Shown here: in pieces, positions 22,257 through 34,494 of the stretch
Position numbering within the stretch: the stretch's first letter is position 1
Layout: each line of letters begins with the position of its first letter
NCBI GenBank assembly: GCA_038373865.1
Contig: JAXGGA010004477.1
Location: 23,981-87,980, forward strand
Reading direction: 5' to 3'
From: Uloborus plumipes
Taxonomy: Eukaryota > Arthropoda > Arachnida > Araneae > Uloboridae
Length of the DNA: 64,000 bases
Position numbers and translations under genes: made by a program
Notes under the pieces: generated by a model
The model's input: the letters and a program-made list of their open reading frames with translations, nothing else
Database searches by the model: none
Told to the model about the DNA's origin: nothing

Positions 22257-24138
22257 AGCCTATTTTCCCGTATATCGACATCGGCATTCTAGCATCTGAT
22301 CATTATTCTCTTGATTATCTGAGACTGAAAATTTTGTCAATCATACCTTTTTAGTACTTAAAGCTGATTTCTAAAAGCAAAATATACCCCTCTCATCAGA
22401 TGAAATAGACACGTAAAAAGTAAATAAACGAATAAATAAAGTTTTGTCGTACCTTTTAAAGAATTTAAGAGGTATATTTCTTCCGCTGAAAAATTCCTCA
22501 ATCGTTTTCAAAAAAAAAAAAATAAAATAAAATAAATAAATAAATAAAATAAAATAAAATAAAAAATAAAAAAATAATAAATAAAAGTTCAAAGAACATC
22601 AAAACATATTTTATCAAAGAAAGAAGAAGAAAAAAAAAAAACTCGTTCATTAATAAAATGTCTCGAACTTCATTTTTAATCCGTTACCAGTTGTTAAACA
22701 TAAATAAAGAATAAAATGCCCTCGTGAATGAAAAATTTTTATTCCCCCAAAAAAAAATCGTCTGCCAAAAAAAAAAAAATAATAATAAATAAAATACAAC
22801 AAATGTATAAATAAATAAAAAATCGTCTGCAGAGTCAGTCTTTTTTTTTTTTTTTTTTTAGCCTGCATTTCCGCCATGTTTGCGGAGTCGGAGTCGGAAT
22901 CAGAGTCCTCACAGAAGATTATTCAGAAAAGTACTTTACATACATTATTTATCAAAACCATTTTCCTACAAAGTTAGTTAGAAGGAAATCCACCTTTAAG
23001 TTTAGAATCAACATTCAACTTAAATTTCCCCGTTGGCGCTAATGTTAATTTTTTTCTGAACGGTTCAACTTTGAACGAAAAATGGTTCAAATCGAAAAGC
23101 GAAGTATGGGAAAGAGCCTCTCCGAGTTCTTTCGAACAAAAAAAAGTTTATTCAATTCGGAGGGTTCACTTAAAAGTTATTAGGTGGGGAGAGGTTGCTT
23201 GAACTGTTCAATGTTGAACGAAAAAATGTTCAAATTGAAAATTTAAATACAGTAATAAAGTATCCTTGCTGAGATCCTTCGAATAAAAAAAATTGTTTAA
23301 ATCGGAATGTTCACTCAAAAGATATTATGTTTGATAGCTTGTTTGAACGAAAAATTGTTCAACTCGGAAAGTAAATACGGGAATGGAGTATCCTTGATAA
23401 GATCTTTCGAACAAAAAAAAATTTTTTCAAATCGGACTGTTCACTAAAAAGTTAATATCGTGGGTTGTTTGAACGGTTCAAAGTTGAACCAAAACTTGTT
23501 CAAATCGAAAAATCAAATATGGGAATAAGCTGTACTCGCCGAGAATTTTTCCAACAGAAAAAAGTTTGTGAAGTTTAAATCCAACGTTAGAGATGCACAA
23601 ATGTACAGGTATACTGCAGACACGTGTTTCGGGGCTACAAGGAGCCTCTTTTTCAATGCAAGAAGTGTGAGCTTTAGGATGAAGAATCATCCGACAAAAG
23701 GATGATTCTTTTATCGGATGATTCTTCATCCTAAAGCTCACACTTCTTGCATTGAAAAAGGAGCTCCTTGTAGCCCCGAAACACGTGTCTGCAGTATACC
23801 TGTACATTTGTGCATCTTTAACGTTGGATTTTAACTTCAGATCTATCGCACAAAGGTATTTATTTTCTTCAGAAAAAAGTTTGTTCAAATCGGAATGTTC
23901 ATTCAAAAGTTATTAGGGGGCGGGGACAGACAGACCGACTGATAGACAGACAGAACGAACCACACACAAATTCCCCATCTCAATACCCTACTTTCCAATT
24001 TTTAATTTTTCGATATTTATTTTACGTTTCATTTCTTTTTTACTTTTTTTTTTTGGACTTGGCGATATTTTTTAGATGCATTAAGCCACTTTTAATGCTT
24101 TTTTCATCTTTCTTTTATTTTTAACGGGAAAGTAGGCT
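22257..24138. mobile_element. Helentron/DINE-like element, copy 2, with inserted palindrome
   Basis: Same organisation and orientation as 14501-16071. The inverted ends are AGCCTATTTTCCCGT (22257) and ACGGGAAAGTAGGCT (24124-24138). It has a degenerated central array and a GACAGACC tract near 23925. It is longer because it carries an AAAT-rich microsatellite (22520-22580) and a 300-bp insertion at 23570-23869. Confidence 0.5.
23570..23869. mobile_element. Palindromic retroposon-like insertion with 15-bp target duplication
   Basis: Inserted relative to copy 1 of the host element. The 15-bp duplication CAGAAAAAAGTTTGT is at 23555-23569 and 23870-23884. Positions 23570-23838 form a near-perfect inverted repeat (about 130-bp arms, outer ends GAAGTT/AACTTC, centre near 23705). 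A unique 31-bp tail ending TTTATTTTCTT follows. Each arm carries a TGAAAAAG, short stem, CCCCGAAAC motif. A 15-bp duplication with a one-sided tail argues for target-primed insertion rather than cut-and-paste. Confidence 0.75.
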
Positions 24139-25292
24139 AAAAAGGAAAGTTCAAGATAAAATTCCCACCATACAAAATGAATATAAGACCAGTACACACA
24201 TTTTAATTGAAAAGTGAGAATCATAAATTAATTTTAGCTATTTCTACAGCTTATTTATTAAAATTATCTAGTTTAGAAAATAAAAACATGGGGAAACAGT
24301 TTTAGCTGTTCTTCGAATAATTTGTTGAATCTTACACAGCAATGAAAGTCACATAAATTAAATTAAAGATGAAACCACTCCATTTTTTGAACTCTTGACA
24401 CACAAAACTGGAAAACTAAAATAATATATCAGTTGGATGTCGCGAAAAACATAACAATTATTGCACAATATTAAAATTATAATTAACTATTGCATAAAAT
24501 GAATCGATAAATTCAGTTTAACTTACTTTCATTTCGACTCTTCGGTAATTTTCACATTGATATAAAAAAGGCCACTTTCACTTTCATCATGCTCCGATAA
24601 TGAAATATATACTTATTAGTTGGGTTTTAAATTAATAATTTAACAACTTACGTTGCCTACAGTTAGAAAAATTCATTATTGTATTTAATTTCTTACTTAA
24701 ACAAATTATAATTACTGCCGTTGAACATGTTTTGTACTGCAAATACTTGATTTTTTAGTGATTAGTTCAGTATGAAATTCTCTTTGAAATTATATTCAAG
24801 AGCTCTTTTCTTTTGTGAAACGTGACATTTTCTATAAGCGAACAAAGCTAAAATATTTCGAAAAGTACCCACTATTCTGATCACCACTATAAGGAATAAG
24901 TAATTGTTTGCCATAATCTTAGAGCATTGCTCAAGTATCTAAGAAAACTATGAGAGATAAGAAAAACAAATCGCTCTATCTCGTCAACTTTTTGCTATTG
25001 ATCAATAAATTCGTTCGAGACCATTGCGGTGAGAAGTAAAAATACTAAGTATAATAGTGTGTTACAAAAGGGTATGTTATTGAGGTTTTCTTACAATAAT
25101 ACTTTTTATATACTCTTTTTATTATTGTTTCTTCTTTACTACGTGGTAGAGTTCTTGACCCTCTTAATCAAAAGGAAATAAGATTAAAAAGTACTATGTG
25201 AGCACTCAATGAAAACAAAAAACGATCTGCTGAAATAATATCTCTACAATTTGGCATCCCACGAGAATGGGAGGTAAACATCTGTTCTTCAA
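24139..25292. other. Non-coding, no gene seen
   Basis: AT-rich, no repeat or open frame of note. Confidence 0.5.
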
Positions 25293-25866
25293 CACTGTAA
25301 AAAATGAATGTTGTTTTACAGTACCGTAAAGTCGGGTTACATGGACCCACAAGGGGTTACTTGAGCCCACAGTAAAATGATAAAATCTGGGTTTGGTACT
25401 AGCGTTAGAGACTGCAGAGTGCTTCTACCTAGCCCAGAAACGAGGAACTATGTGCAAGTCTTCAACTAGTGAGTAGAAAACCTAGATTTTATCATTTTAC
25501 TGTAATGGGCTCAAGTAACCCCCTAGGGTCCAAGTAACCTGACTTTACGGTATATTGCAGCTAATTTTATAGTAATAACTTGTAAAAATTGCTTATTTTA
25601 CAGTAATAAACTGTCAAATTTCTAATTTTACAGTTTATTACCGTGCATTTTACAGTTTTAAACTGGAACCTCAGCTGCTAGTATTATACTGTTGTTTTTA
25701 TAGTATAATAGTTAAATTTTTCGGCCATAAACAGTACAATTTCTAACTTTACATTAAGAAACTGTAAAATTGATAGTTTTACAGTTTATTACTGTGCATT
25801 TTACAGTTTTGAATTGGAACCTCGGCTGCGAGTTCCTGTAAAAAGAACAGTTCATTTTTTGCAGTG
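25293..25866. mobile_element. CACTGTAAAA-family MITE, copy 2, with nested MITE
   Basis: Ends CACTGTAAAAAATGAATG and CATTTTTTGCAGTG are inverted repeats. The body is the same palindromic ACTGTAAAATT chain as the other copies. After removal of the 227-bp insertion and its duplicated TA the length is about 345 bp, close to the other copies. Confidence 0.8.
25324..25550. mobile_element. TA-flanked MITE nested in a MITE
   Basis: Starts CCGTAAAGTCGGGTTAC and ends GACTTTACGG as an inverted repeat of about 75 bp per arm (shared AAGGGGTTACTTGAGCCCA-type blocks). TA lies at 25322-25323 and 25551-25552. Inserted into the first palindromic unit of the enclosing element. Confidence 0.85.
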
Positions 25867-28252
25867 AAGCAGAAATCAGTTCATTTACCGGTTTATAGGA
25901 ATTAAGGTTTGGTGCTGGACGGGGGGGGGGGGGGGGCAAACATGAGTTAGCTTCTTAATTAAGAGCAAGAATCTGAGAAAATGTCACGCCCGTTATTCGT
26001 GTCATCTCCGATTTTATCCAAAAAAATCACAACCACCCCTCGCTGTTATTTATTTCATTAAATTCCAAATGCTTGAATGTTTTGTTTCAAACGACACTAC
26101 TTTTGCCGGGGCAACTTAATAGTGCAAGCTGTATTTAGACCTCAAAGATGCTAAAAAAAAACGTCGAAAATGCCCACTGTTTGGTGACCTTCATTGACCT
26201 TGAGGCAATGACTTAACACAAGTTTAAACCCTCATCAGGGTAGGTACGGTGGCGACTGGTGGAGTTTAAATAAATAAATAAATAACACAAGTTTATCAAT
26301 CATTGTATAAAGTTCAGACCGCACTTTACCCTTAAGTTGTCCAAAAAAAAAAAAACGAACAACGCATCTCCGAAACGAAACATTCTAGATGTGGTCTTTT
26401 AATAAGATAAGTAACAGTTGGTAATTTTTTTGATAAGATCTGAGAGGGCATGAGTCACCTTACAAAGCTAAGCGTAACAGTTTCTCAGATTCTTGCGCTT
26501 AAACACATACATATTGAAATAAACGAAACGTGAAAAACAATTTTTTCCTTTTCGCCTCATTTAAATTAACCTATATTTACTGCCACTTGCGGATTCTGTG
26601 GAAAGCATGGTATGCTAGCACTAGCTTTTTTAATAGCAAAATTTTCCAAAAAATAAGGAAAGTTTATTATTGCTTCAAGAACTTGAGATAAATAATATAC
26701 GAAATGCTTAAACAGATACTCAATGAATCTTTGATTCAGTAATTAGATCAATGCAAAGACGGAAGAAAATAGTTATCAATGCATTTTCATTCATGACAAC
26801 GAAAACTCCTAATGCACTTCTGTAGTATTTAGTACATTTTACTTAATTGTGTACTGACATTTGTCACCACAAACTCCAAATGCCCACGATGTAGAAAAAA
26901 AAAACAATAAATTAAAAATAAAAATAAATAACTAAGCACAATCGAAACTAAAATTCCTTTACGCTTTCTTTAGTTTAGCCTTCATTTATTTTTTTTTAAA
27001 CATGTCTCGAAAGTTGAGAAATACTTATTATTTATCCCCCAATTTCCAAATTTCAAATTTTATTCCAAAAATTTCTGTCGATTGAGGGTGATTCCTTTCC
27101 ACAAAGCAAGTGCGCCAAATAAGGTTAACCTAAGGTTCATGACTTAACATTTCGCTCATTTAGTACTTATTTTTCTTCAAATATTGCACATTCATCATTT
27201 ATCTCGTCAAAAAATAAGTAAAAGTAACTTCATGTGCAAATTTATTGTACATTTCTTTCCCCAATTTTAACTAAGGAAGGGATTTTAGCCTTATTTGGAG
27301 CACGCCTCTCTTATACCTGAAACTTTTAAGAAAAACACCAAAAAGCTTCATCAAGACAAAAAAAAATGGAATTCACTGCCAATATAAAACATATTAAATT
27401 ACACATCGTAAACTCAAAACCATTCCCACAAATTCTATATTTACTTCAATGGAAAAGAGAAAGATCAATCGTCAAATTCGAAGAACTATTTTTTCCCCTT
27501 TTTTGGCATTTCTGCCCTCCGTTCGTGCTCATATGTGCATCAAAGGCTATTCACTTTGCGACCGTTCCGTACGAATGAAGTGTCTTTTTGAACGTAACGG
27601 ACGGATTTGAAAAATTTCCAGCATTTGCACTAAATCAATCCGAAAGTCATGTGGTGGTATTCCCCCACTAATTATGAAAAACGCGCTCCTAGCGAGAGCC
27701 AATGAAGTCGCTATCAAAAAATCGGACGGCTGTTGGAGCCGACGACATCCAGCATTCTAGAACGGGGACGGAAGTCGATGATTCGGCGTGCTGTAATGGC
27801 AACGGATTTCGAAAACCAGCTATGCAACGAAAAATACGGTTCGGACGGCCGGAACGGTCGTAATGTGAATAGCGCTCTATTACACACAGTATCGGATACC
27901 ACTATTCAAGAGACGTTCCGATGTCCCTTTATAAGGACACTGGAGTCCTAATAAAGCCAATCATGGCCTTATTGGACTACAAACTACTGTTCTACGGTTA
28001 TTAAATCACAAAGAAAGATTACGGCAGGCAACGTCATTTTTCTCTTTGGATTCATCAACTAAATAACTGAGCCTTTCTAGAGCAATTAACATTTTTTCTG
28101 TACTAAACTACAGTCAACCACGAAGAAACATAATTTACTATAAAATATTAGGAAGTTTTGACGAGGCTCTTTTGCAGTTACTCTTGTTACATTTTTATCT
28201 CGTAATAACGCTTTATCCTCAATTTTCTTTATCTTATGCTTACTAATGACAA
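25867..28252. other. Non-coding; one GC-richer segment
   Basis: No gene recognised. A run of about 17 G lies at 25921-25937. The segment 27480-27960 is clearly richer in G, C and CpG (for example CGGACGGCCGGAACGGTCG) and has overlapping frames on both strands (27714-27902 minus, 27733-27951 plus). This may be a host promoter or exon region, but no protein family is recognisable. Confidence 0.4.
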
Positions 28253-28254
28253 TA

Positions 28255-28506
28255 GTTGAAGGGCTTGGAGGATGAAGGGGCTATGTTACATTTTGAAAAA
28301 TGAACACTCTGAACAATGGTAAGCAATTGATACATGTAAGCAAATAAAACTTGGCACATCAAGAAGTAGATTTCAATAGACCATTTTCATACGAACACTA
28401 ACGACCAAACCAGAAAACAAAAAAGCTGCAAAAATAAAACTTTAAGCTTTAATTACTCGCAATTTCTGTTTTGTCATATAACCCCTTCATCTCCAAACCC
28501 TTCAAT
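28255..28506. mobile_element. TTGAAGGG-family MITE, best copy
   Basis: The terminal inverted repeat TTGAAGGGCTTGGAGGATGA (left) matches the complement of CCTTCATCTCCAAACCCTTC (right). It is flanked by TA (28253-28254, 28507-28508), 252 bp and non-coding. Two further copies lie at 19690 and 20337. Confidence 0.8.
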
Positions 28507-28508
28507 TA

Positions 28509-30796
28509 TCATGATCTAGCAAATTTTTACTACCCTATGTCAAAAAAAATATATAATAATAATAATAATAATAATAAGGGAAGGGGGTGGGCTATTGGTC
28601 TCTTTGCCCTATTTGTCGCACCCATTCTATTAGTATGAATTTCTGTAGCTTTTAGTGAACAGGGAAAATGTTTGTTCTCATGTCTTAACCAATACCCCAG
28701 TATTAATTTTAAAATAATATGTTTTAAGGTGTTGGAGTTTCAGCGCACATAATGATTTTAAAAAATAAACGCTCCCAAGGTATTGCTAATGCTTTCACAG
28801 ATGAAATTCTAATTTCAGAATTCTGGAGGTGAATCTCTTTTTTTTTCCTCTCTCTACAGCATCGAATAAAAAACAACGGCTCATTAAATGACAAAAAACA
28901 ATGATGCTCCGCTAAAGAATACAAGGTTTTCTCTAACGGCAAAAATCTGCTTTCTATCGTTCAGAAGAAAAACTTTCGCTATCTCTGTGTTTCAAGAAGA
29001 AAGCGATTTAAGCCCCTAACGACAGCGGTTCTATTTTTTTCCCTTCTTATTAGCTTTCCTGAGTCATGTTTTTTTTTTTTCGATTTCATTTGTACCAGCG
29101 CTTATTTGATCTTCTTTCCTTATCCTTATAAGATTTTCTATTATATTTTTGGTAAGGGTGACGGTAAGGCAGTACTAATGTAATAAGCGTAATAATGCCA
29201 TAACGCTACTGGCACTTCACAAAATACTCCTTATAATCTCATAGTCCTAAAACATTGTCTAAAAAAATTGAACTTTACTTTTGCCAAAATATGCAACTAT
29301 TAAGTGCTGAAATTAGTACTGATTATAGCATTTGTTAGGCATGTTTAACGATTAATGTATGCTGCATTGTAAAAATACACTAAATCATTTGATCAAATTA
29401 CCACTCTTTGAAAGTTATTTCAATACTAAATACTTTTTTTTTTCCATTTCAATTCGTAGAGTTTGGATAGTTAGTAATGAATAAATTTTCTTCCAAAAGA
29501 AGATACATTTTTATGAATTGGTAAAAAATATCTTTTCTAATCCCAAAACATGTGTATATAGAAATTTCTTCAATTTCTTGCTTTTCAAAACTTTGCTTTC
29601 CCAGATTCAGCAACTCATAAAAGTATCGTGTCATCAGTTTTTTTTTCCTTTTAGTTCCTTACACCGGGCGGGGTTATAAAATGACATGTATGGAGGAATT
29701 GTGTACAAAATTGAAACTCAGTTGTTGCCAACATCAAATAAAATACAGCCTGATAATAACAATTAACTATTTTTTAACATAGATAACAGCTTTAGTAGGG
29801 ATGCAAAATAAAAAGAGGAAAAGCTGTCATCATCATCATCATCATATCACAATGGCATCATTTGTGATATGAGTGTTTTCTATAGTTCTGCGTGCTTGAG
29901 AATCATTATCTCTTGTTCTTTGGTAATGAATAAAAATTTACTACATGGATAGTAAATCATCTTACAACATTTACCAATACTTTAGGACTAGGTTCTTCAA
30001 CCTTTCAGACTCAGCGTGCCTTGTTGAAACTGGGATAAGGCCGAGAATCTCTGTTTTAGGATATATGACTGAAAAGCAGTTCTTCTTTTGTCAGTTAAAG
30101 CTATAGCTTGAGACTAAAAAAATGTATAGTGGTCAGTGGCCTGTAAACGCATAAAAGTTAGTGGACACTTTAGCATTCTTGGTGGAAACTTTAATTAAAA
30201 ATCTAAACCTATAATCGTATTGCGCTTTATTTTGCATGAGTAATATTACATTATATGTGCTTTCACACATCTTAACTAAATTACTATGTATAAAAGAAAA
30301 AAATAAAATATTTTAAGCAAAACTTACGAACCTTTAAAAAATAATTATTCATTTGAATTTAGATGTTTATTAAAGCAGATGAGCCGATTTTCTCTCCAAG
30401 TTAACATTGACTGCCAGAGACGATGCTAATGGCTATTTTCCTCTCATAATTGTAGCAATGTATCAGTATTTTGTATTTTTGTTCAGGAAAAAAATCAGGT
30501 CACCCGTTTGGAGACAAACATCATATCTTGTTGTCGCACAAAAGTCTTTTTGGTCACCACTAGTGAGTGGCGACAACTAGTCTGCTAGACTAACTTTTAG
30601 TTAAAGCCCACTGCTGTTTAACTATTTTTAAAAGCATGAATCATTCTTTAATTAAAGCGTTATTTTAAAATCATTTTCCACGTGGTTTAAGCAAAGAACA
30701 AAAGTTAAGGGAGATTTAAAAACTACTAATTAAACGCGATGAAAATGTTTGTTTTGCAGCATATTCCTTTACGTTCAGCAATAACTTTAGAAATAC
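28509..30796. other. Non-coding, no gene seen
   Basis: Contains an AAT microsatellite (28555-28577), an ATC run (29829-29845) and T runs. No convincing coding region. Confidence 0.5.
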
Positions 30797-30823
30797 TCAA
30801 TGTTTATGGAAAGATTGCAGTTA

Positions 30824-31141
30824 CTGTCCGATCTTCTTAGGTAAGACCTTCCGCGTATTTACGCATGCGTTAGGTCTTCTCTGATCTTACAAAAATAGGT
30901 GTGTTAGGTAAGATAGCAACAAGGGGAAGATTAATAAGAAGCATTTTGAGCCGTATCAAGTGACGTGGAACGATGCTAATTTCAAATACAGAATTTTGGT
31001 GAATATGTCAAAGGGATATAGCAACTGCAAGTTTTAAATGGAAAACTTCGAAAAGGTATCGCCTACAACCCATCTACCCTTTTTTAAGTGTAACTGTTCG
31101 CGTGTGTCAGGCCCAGCTTTCACGGACGGACAGTGCTCAAA
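30824..31141. repeat. Dispersed repeat with about 26-bp flanking direct repeats, copy 1
   Basis: The core 30840-31129 starts TAAGACCTTCCGCGTATTTA and ends CTTTCACGGACGG. It is about 85% similar to 42308-42594. Flanks CAATGTTTATGGAAAGATTG and its continuation (30798-30823) recur at 31142-31167 with two mismatches, suggesting a long target duplication. No coding capacity; class unknown. Confidence 0.6.
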
Positions 31142-31369
31142 CAATATTTATGGAGAGATTGCAGTTATATCATCTACATTTCATTTAATAAAAAGAAAAA
31201 CAGACTCATAAGCGATGCCACAAGGAGGAAACAACAGGAATATCTGTAGTAATATCCTTTCGAAACTTAAAAACAAATTATTGAATAAATACCTTTTTGT
31301 TTAAAAGTAAATAAATTAATTTCAACTCTTTATCGTACAAAAATTGGCGATTGCTGCAGAATGACTTTT

Positions 31370-31475
31370 CTACTAATGCTCACACTTCTTTGCTTTGAAA
31401 AAAAGGGATTCTTTATAACCCCGAAACATGTGTAAGCAGAAATCAGCAATTTTTTGTGCTATAAAACGTTGAAAT
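31370..31475. repeat. Diverged fragment of the 23570 palindromic family
   Basis: Shares GCTCACACTTCTT, TTGAAAAA, ACCCCGAAACA and GTGT blocks in order with the right arm of the element at 23570-23869. Only one arm is present. Confidence 0.55.
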
Positions 31476-32599
31476 TCCTTAATTTACTCCGAACAATTTG
31501 ACTTATATGTATCGTGTTTGCCCTTAGAAAACTTTAGGCCATTCTAATTTCGGTTGAGTATCAGGGCAAAATTATCCACGATCTAGTTGAGTCTTAGTTA
31601 AAGTAAAAGAATACAAACCAAGCAAAACAATCATTATCATTTATTCTTTTGGTTTATAATACAGCTGTACAACACGTAATACTATTTAACCATTTTAAGG
31701 AAACATTGAGTATAAAATAAATGTAAAATTGTATGAAATGTGTTTTGATAAGAATGAAATTTTTGAAATTAAAAAATAGGGTGATAATTTTTAAATGAAA
31801 TTTAAGGAGAAAATGTTTAACTTACAAGTAAAGAAAAAAATGCATTAAAGTGCTTGATATTTTATTAATTTTCTTCGTTCGTCCTTGTTTAAAATAACTG
31901 TGTGCATCTGCTCATACTCCCTGAATAATCTTTATCGAATGACAGAAAACTTCCATACGTTGAACGAAAGTTTGTAATTATGCGGAGAAAGTTATTATTT
32001 AAAATAAAAGAAACCTTTCCTCGAAATTGGAATTCAGTTTTACGTTCGGAATCTTCAATATAATTTCCAAACCAGGCCCAGGGATTGGACGGATTGGATT
32101 CAGGAGGGATATGGAAAAGAATGCAGAGCGTTAAATTTTTATTCTTTTCCGAATCGTGTAATTCCAGAAATATTTGATAATAGTTCATTTCAGAAATATT
32201 TTTCCGTTCTGAGGAAATTGAAATTGAGAGTAGAGTGTGTTAGAACTTTTTAAATTCTTCTACGAATTTTAGGACTCAGAAATTGTCAACGAAACAAAGC
32301 AAGAACGAATATTTTTGTAGAAATACGGCATGGAAAATTTGTCTTACAACAAAATGCTTAAAAATAGGTTAGTGTTAAGGCAAAACTTAATTACTTTAGA
32401 TTTTTTATTGTACGCTCATTCAATAATAGTTTTATGTGAACTTAGCTTAAGTTCTAAAGGGAAAAAATCTTGTCGTTAATCGGTACTGTCGATTAATCGG
32501 TGCATTCCTAGTTCTGACAGCGTTAAACTGAACTTAACACTAAACCTGACAAGAGTTACAGAAATGTATTTATATTAGCCGTATCTTGTATGTTTTTAA
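31476..32599. other. Non-coding, no gene seen
   Basis: AT-rich. A 99-codon minus frame at 31889-32188 has no recognisable domain and is within chance expectation for this much sequence. Confidence 0.45.
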
Positions 32600-32607
32600 T
32601 TAAATTT

Positions 32608-33024
32608 CATAGGTTGCTCGTCCAGGGGGGCAAAGGGCGGTGGACTTCTCCCTCACTTCCAAAAGTTTATGGCCTTGCTTTCTCACTTTTTAAAATTGAT
32701 GGTCGACCGAAAAAGGATTTTTACTAATGAAATTAATTTATTTCACGAAAACGAAAGCTGAAAAATTCTAAAAAATGGACTTTTTTCACGTTGTTTCATA
32801 AAAATGGAACTTCGAATCGATTGGGGAACGTCTATGATGACCATCCGTCTTGATTATTAAGGCCATATTCAGATTTTTTTTTTTTTTTGTAGGTCATTTA
32901 ATCAGCAATATTAAAGTCAAAACATATTAAAGAAAAAAAAAACAGAGGTGCTGCCTTCTGACGGTGAAAAGGAAGGGGATGGGGGGGGGGCGTACCTTTC
33001 TGGTACCGCAACCAGCCGCCTATG
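32608..33024. mobile_element. hAT-like MITE, 417 bp
   Basis: Direct repeats TTAAATTT (32600-32607) and TTAAGTTT (33025-33032) flank it with one mismatch. The ends CATAGGTTGCTCG and CAACCAGCCGCCTATG are imperfect inverted repeats. It carries two G runs (32624, 32981). The 8-bp duplication favours hAT; the short imperfect ends leave some doubt. Confidence 0.65.
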
Positions 33025-33338
33025 TTAAGTTTTATGCAGTTATTTCATATTCAGCAGTTATGCTCTGTTGAACTCGAATATTTTTAATGTGTACAACAGT
33101 TTGATTATATAAATTGAAACAATTTATAAATTGTTTTCTTTAATATGGACTGTCATTATTTAAGAAAACCCTGGATCCACTATTAGTTCTTCTGTAATAA
33201 CAAATGTGGTTGATTTTTTGCCACTTCATATTAATTCGAGTTCAACTTTATATAAATTTAAAAAATTGCAAAAGTATTTTTAGTCGGTATTCAATGTATT
33301 TTCTCAGTTTAATGACTTTTCTATTTCTTGTGTAACTA

Positions 33339-33511
33339 CAGTCGCGCCTGCTTAATGGAATAACCATTTTTCCACGAAAAATTATTTGGATAACAGGATA
33401 TTCCATTATCCGGGATCAAAATCATACATTATAGTGGTTTGGTAAATTAAAAATATTTTATATTAAGCGGGATATTTTTTTAATCGATATTCTAATAAGA
33501 GGGCTTTACTG
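33339..33511. mobile_element. pogo/Tigger-like MITE
   Basis: TA|CAGTCGCGCCTGCTTAATGG at the left and CTAATAAGAGGGCTTTACTG|TA at the right are imperfect inverted ends. 173 bp, related to 21433-21610. The wording resembles pogo-derived MITEs that mimic unresolved AACC...TTAAT ends. Confidence 0.7.
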
Positions 33512-33568
33512 TATATCAAAACGGCCTTTTCTTTTTAAATCTCTCGTGCTTTTACATCCAAGTCGCTA

Positions 33569-33940
33569 CACTAAAAAATTGATGTTGTTTTTACAGTGTA
33601 ATACAGCTAATTTTACAGAAATGTTACAGTAATGAACTGTAAAATTGCTAGTTTACAGTACTAAAATAAATTGCTAGTTTCACAGTTTATTATTGTGTAT
33701 TTTACAGTTTTAAAATGGAACCTTTGCTGCCAGTATTATACTGTTGTTTTTACAGTACAATACAGCTGATTTTTTTGGTGATGTTGCTAATTTTACAGGG
33801 ATAAACTGTAAAATTGCTAGTTTTACAGTGATAAACTGTAAAATAGCTAGTTTTACAGAACATTACTGTGCTTTCAGTTTTAAACTAGAACCTCTGATGC
33901 CAGTATTATACTGTAAGACAACAGTTTATTTTTTGCAGTG
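33569..33940. mobile_element. CACTGTAAAA-family MITE, copy 3, with verified target
   Basis: Ends CACTAAAAAATTGATG and TTATTTTTTGCAGTG, with TA on both sides (33567-33568, 33941-33942). The flanks are duplicated without the element at 34571-34590 (AGTCGC, CA, GGCAGATGT). That gives a paralogous empty site and fixes the ends and a 2-bp TA-type target. Confidence 0.88.
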
Positions 33941-34169
33941 TAGGCAGATGTGTTTGTCGAGATAGAAGGATCGGGTTAGACAGCTCATGGAATTTAAAAT
34001 TTCGATCTTATCAGCTTGAGCAATTCTGTGTCAACTGTGAAATGCAGTTCTTTATCTTTTATCATACTACTTGCTTTCTATTTCTTGAAACTTAAAAATA
34101 GGAATATTATCAGAATCATTTATTTTTCTTAACTTTCTGATTTAATTATTATTATTTGTATTTAATAAT

Positions 34170-34360
34170 AATTAAATTATAGTTGCACTTATCATCAACA
34201 CGTACATCAACACGTAATATAGTTTATCCTTTGGTATTAATAATATTATTAAATATATTACTTTCATATTTGTAAAGATCGTGAATTTTATATTTTATTC
34301 AGAGTTACGTACATACATACAAACAAACCCACATGTGAAACTAATGAAAGCGTATTAAAA
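34170..34360. repeat. Dispersed repeat (family U), copy 2
   Basis: Shares GTAATATAGTTTA, TATATTACTTTCATATTTG and CCCACATGTGAAACTAAT blocks with 21725-22060 and 39664-40040. Confidence 0.6.
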
Positions 34361-34494
34361 ATACGTTCGACTTTCTTTCGTTATCGCTGTTATTGTGTTA
34401 AATTTTAAAGAAAAAAACCCGAATAAACAAATATATAAATTCAAGAAAAAAATGCAATAATCCTTTTTGTTAATATTTGACAGGATTTTTCCAG

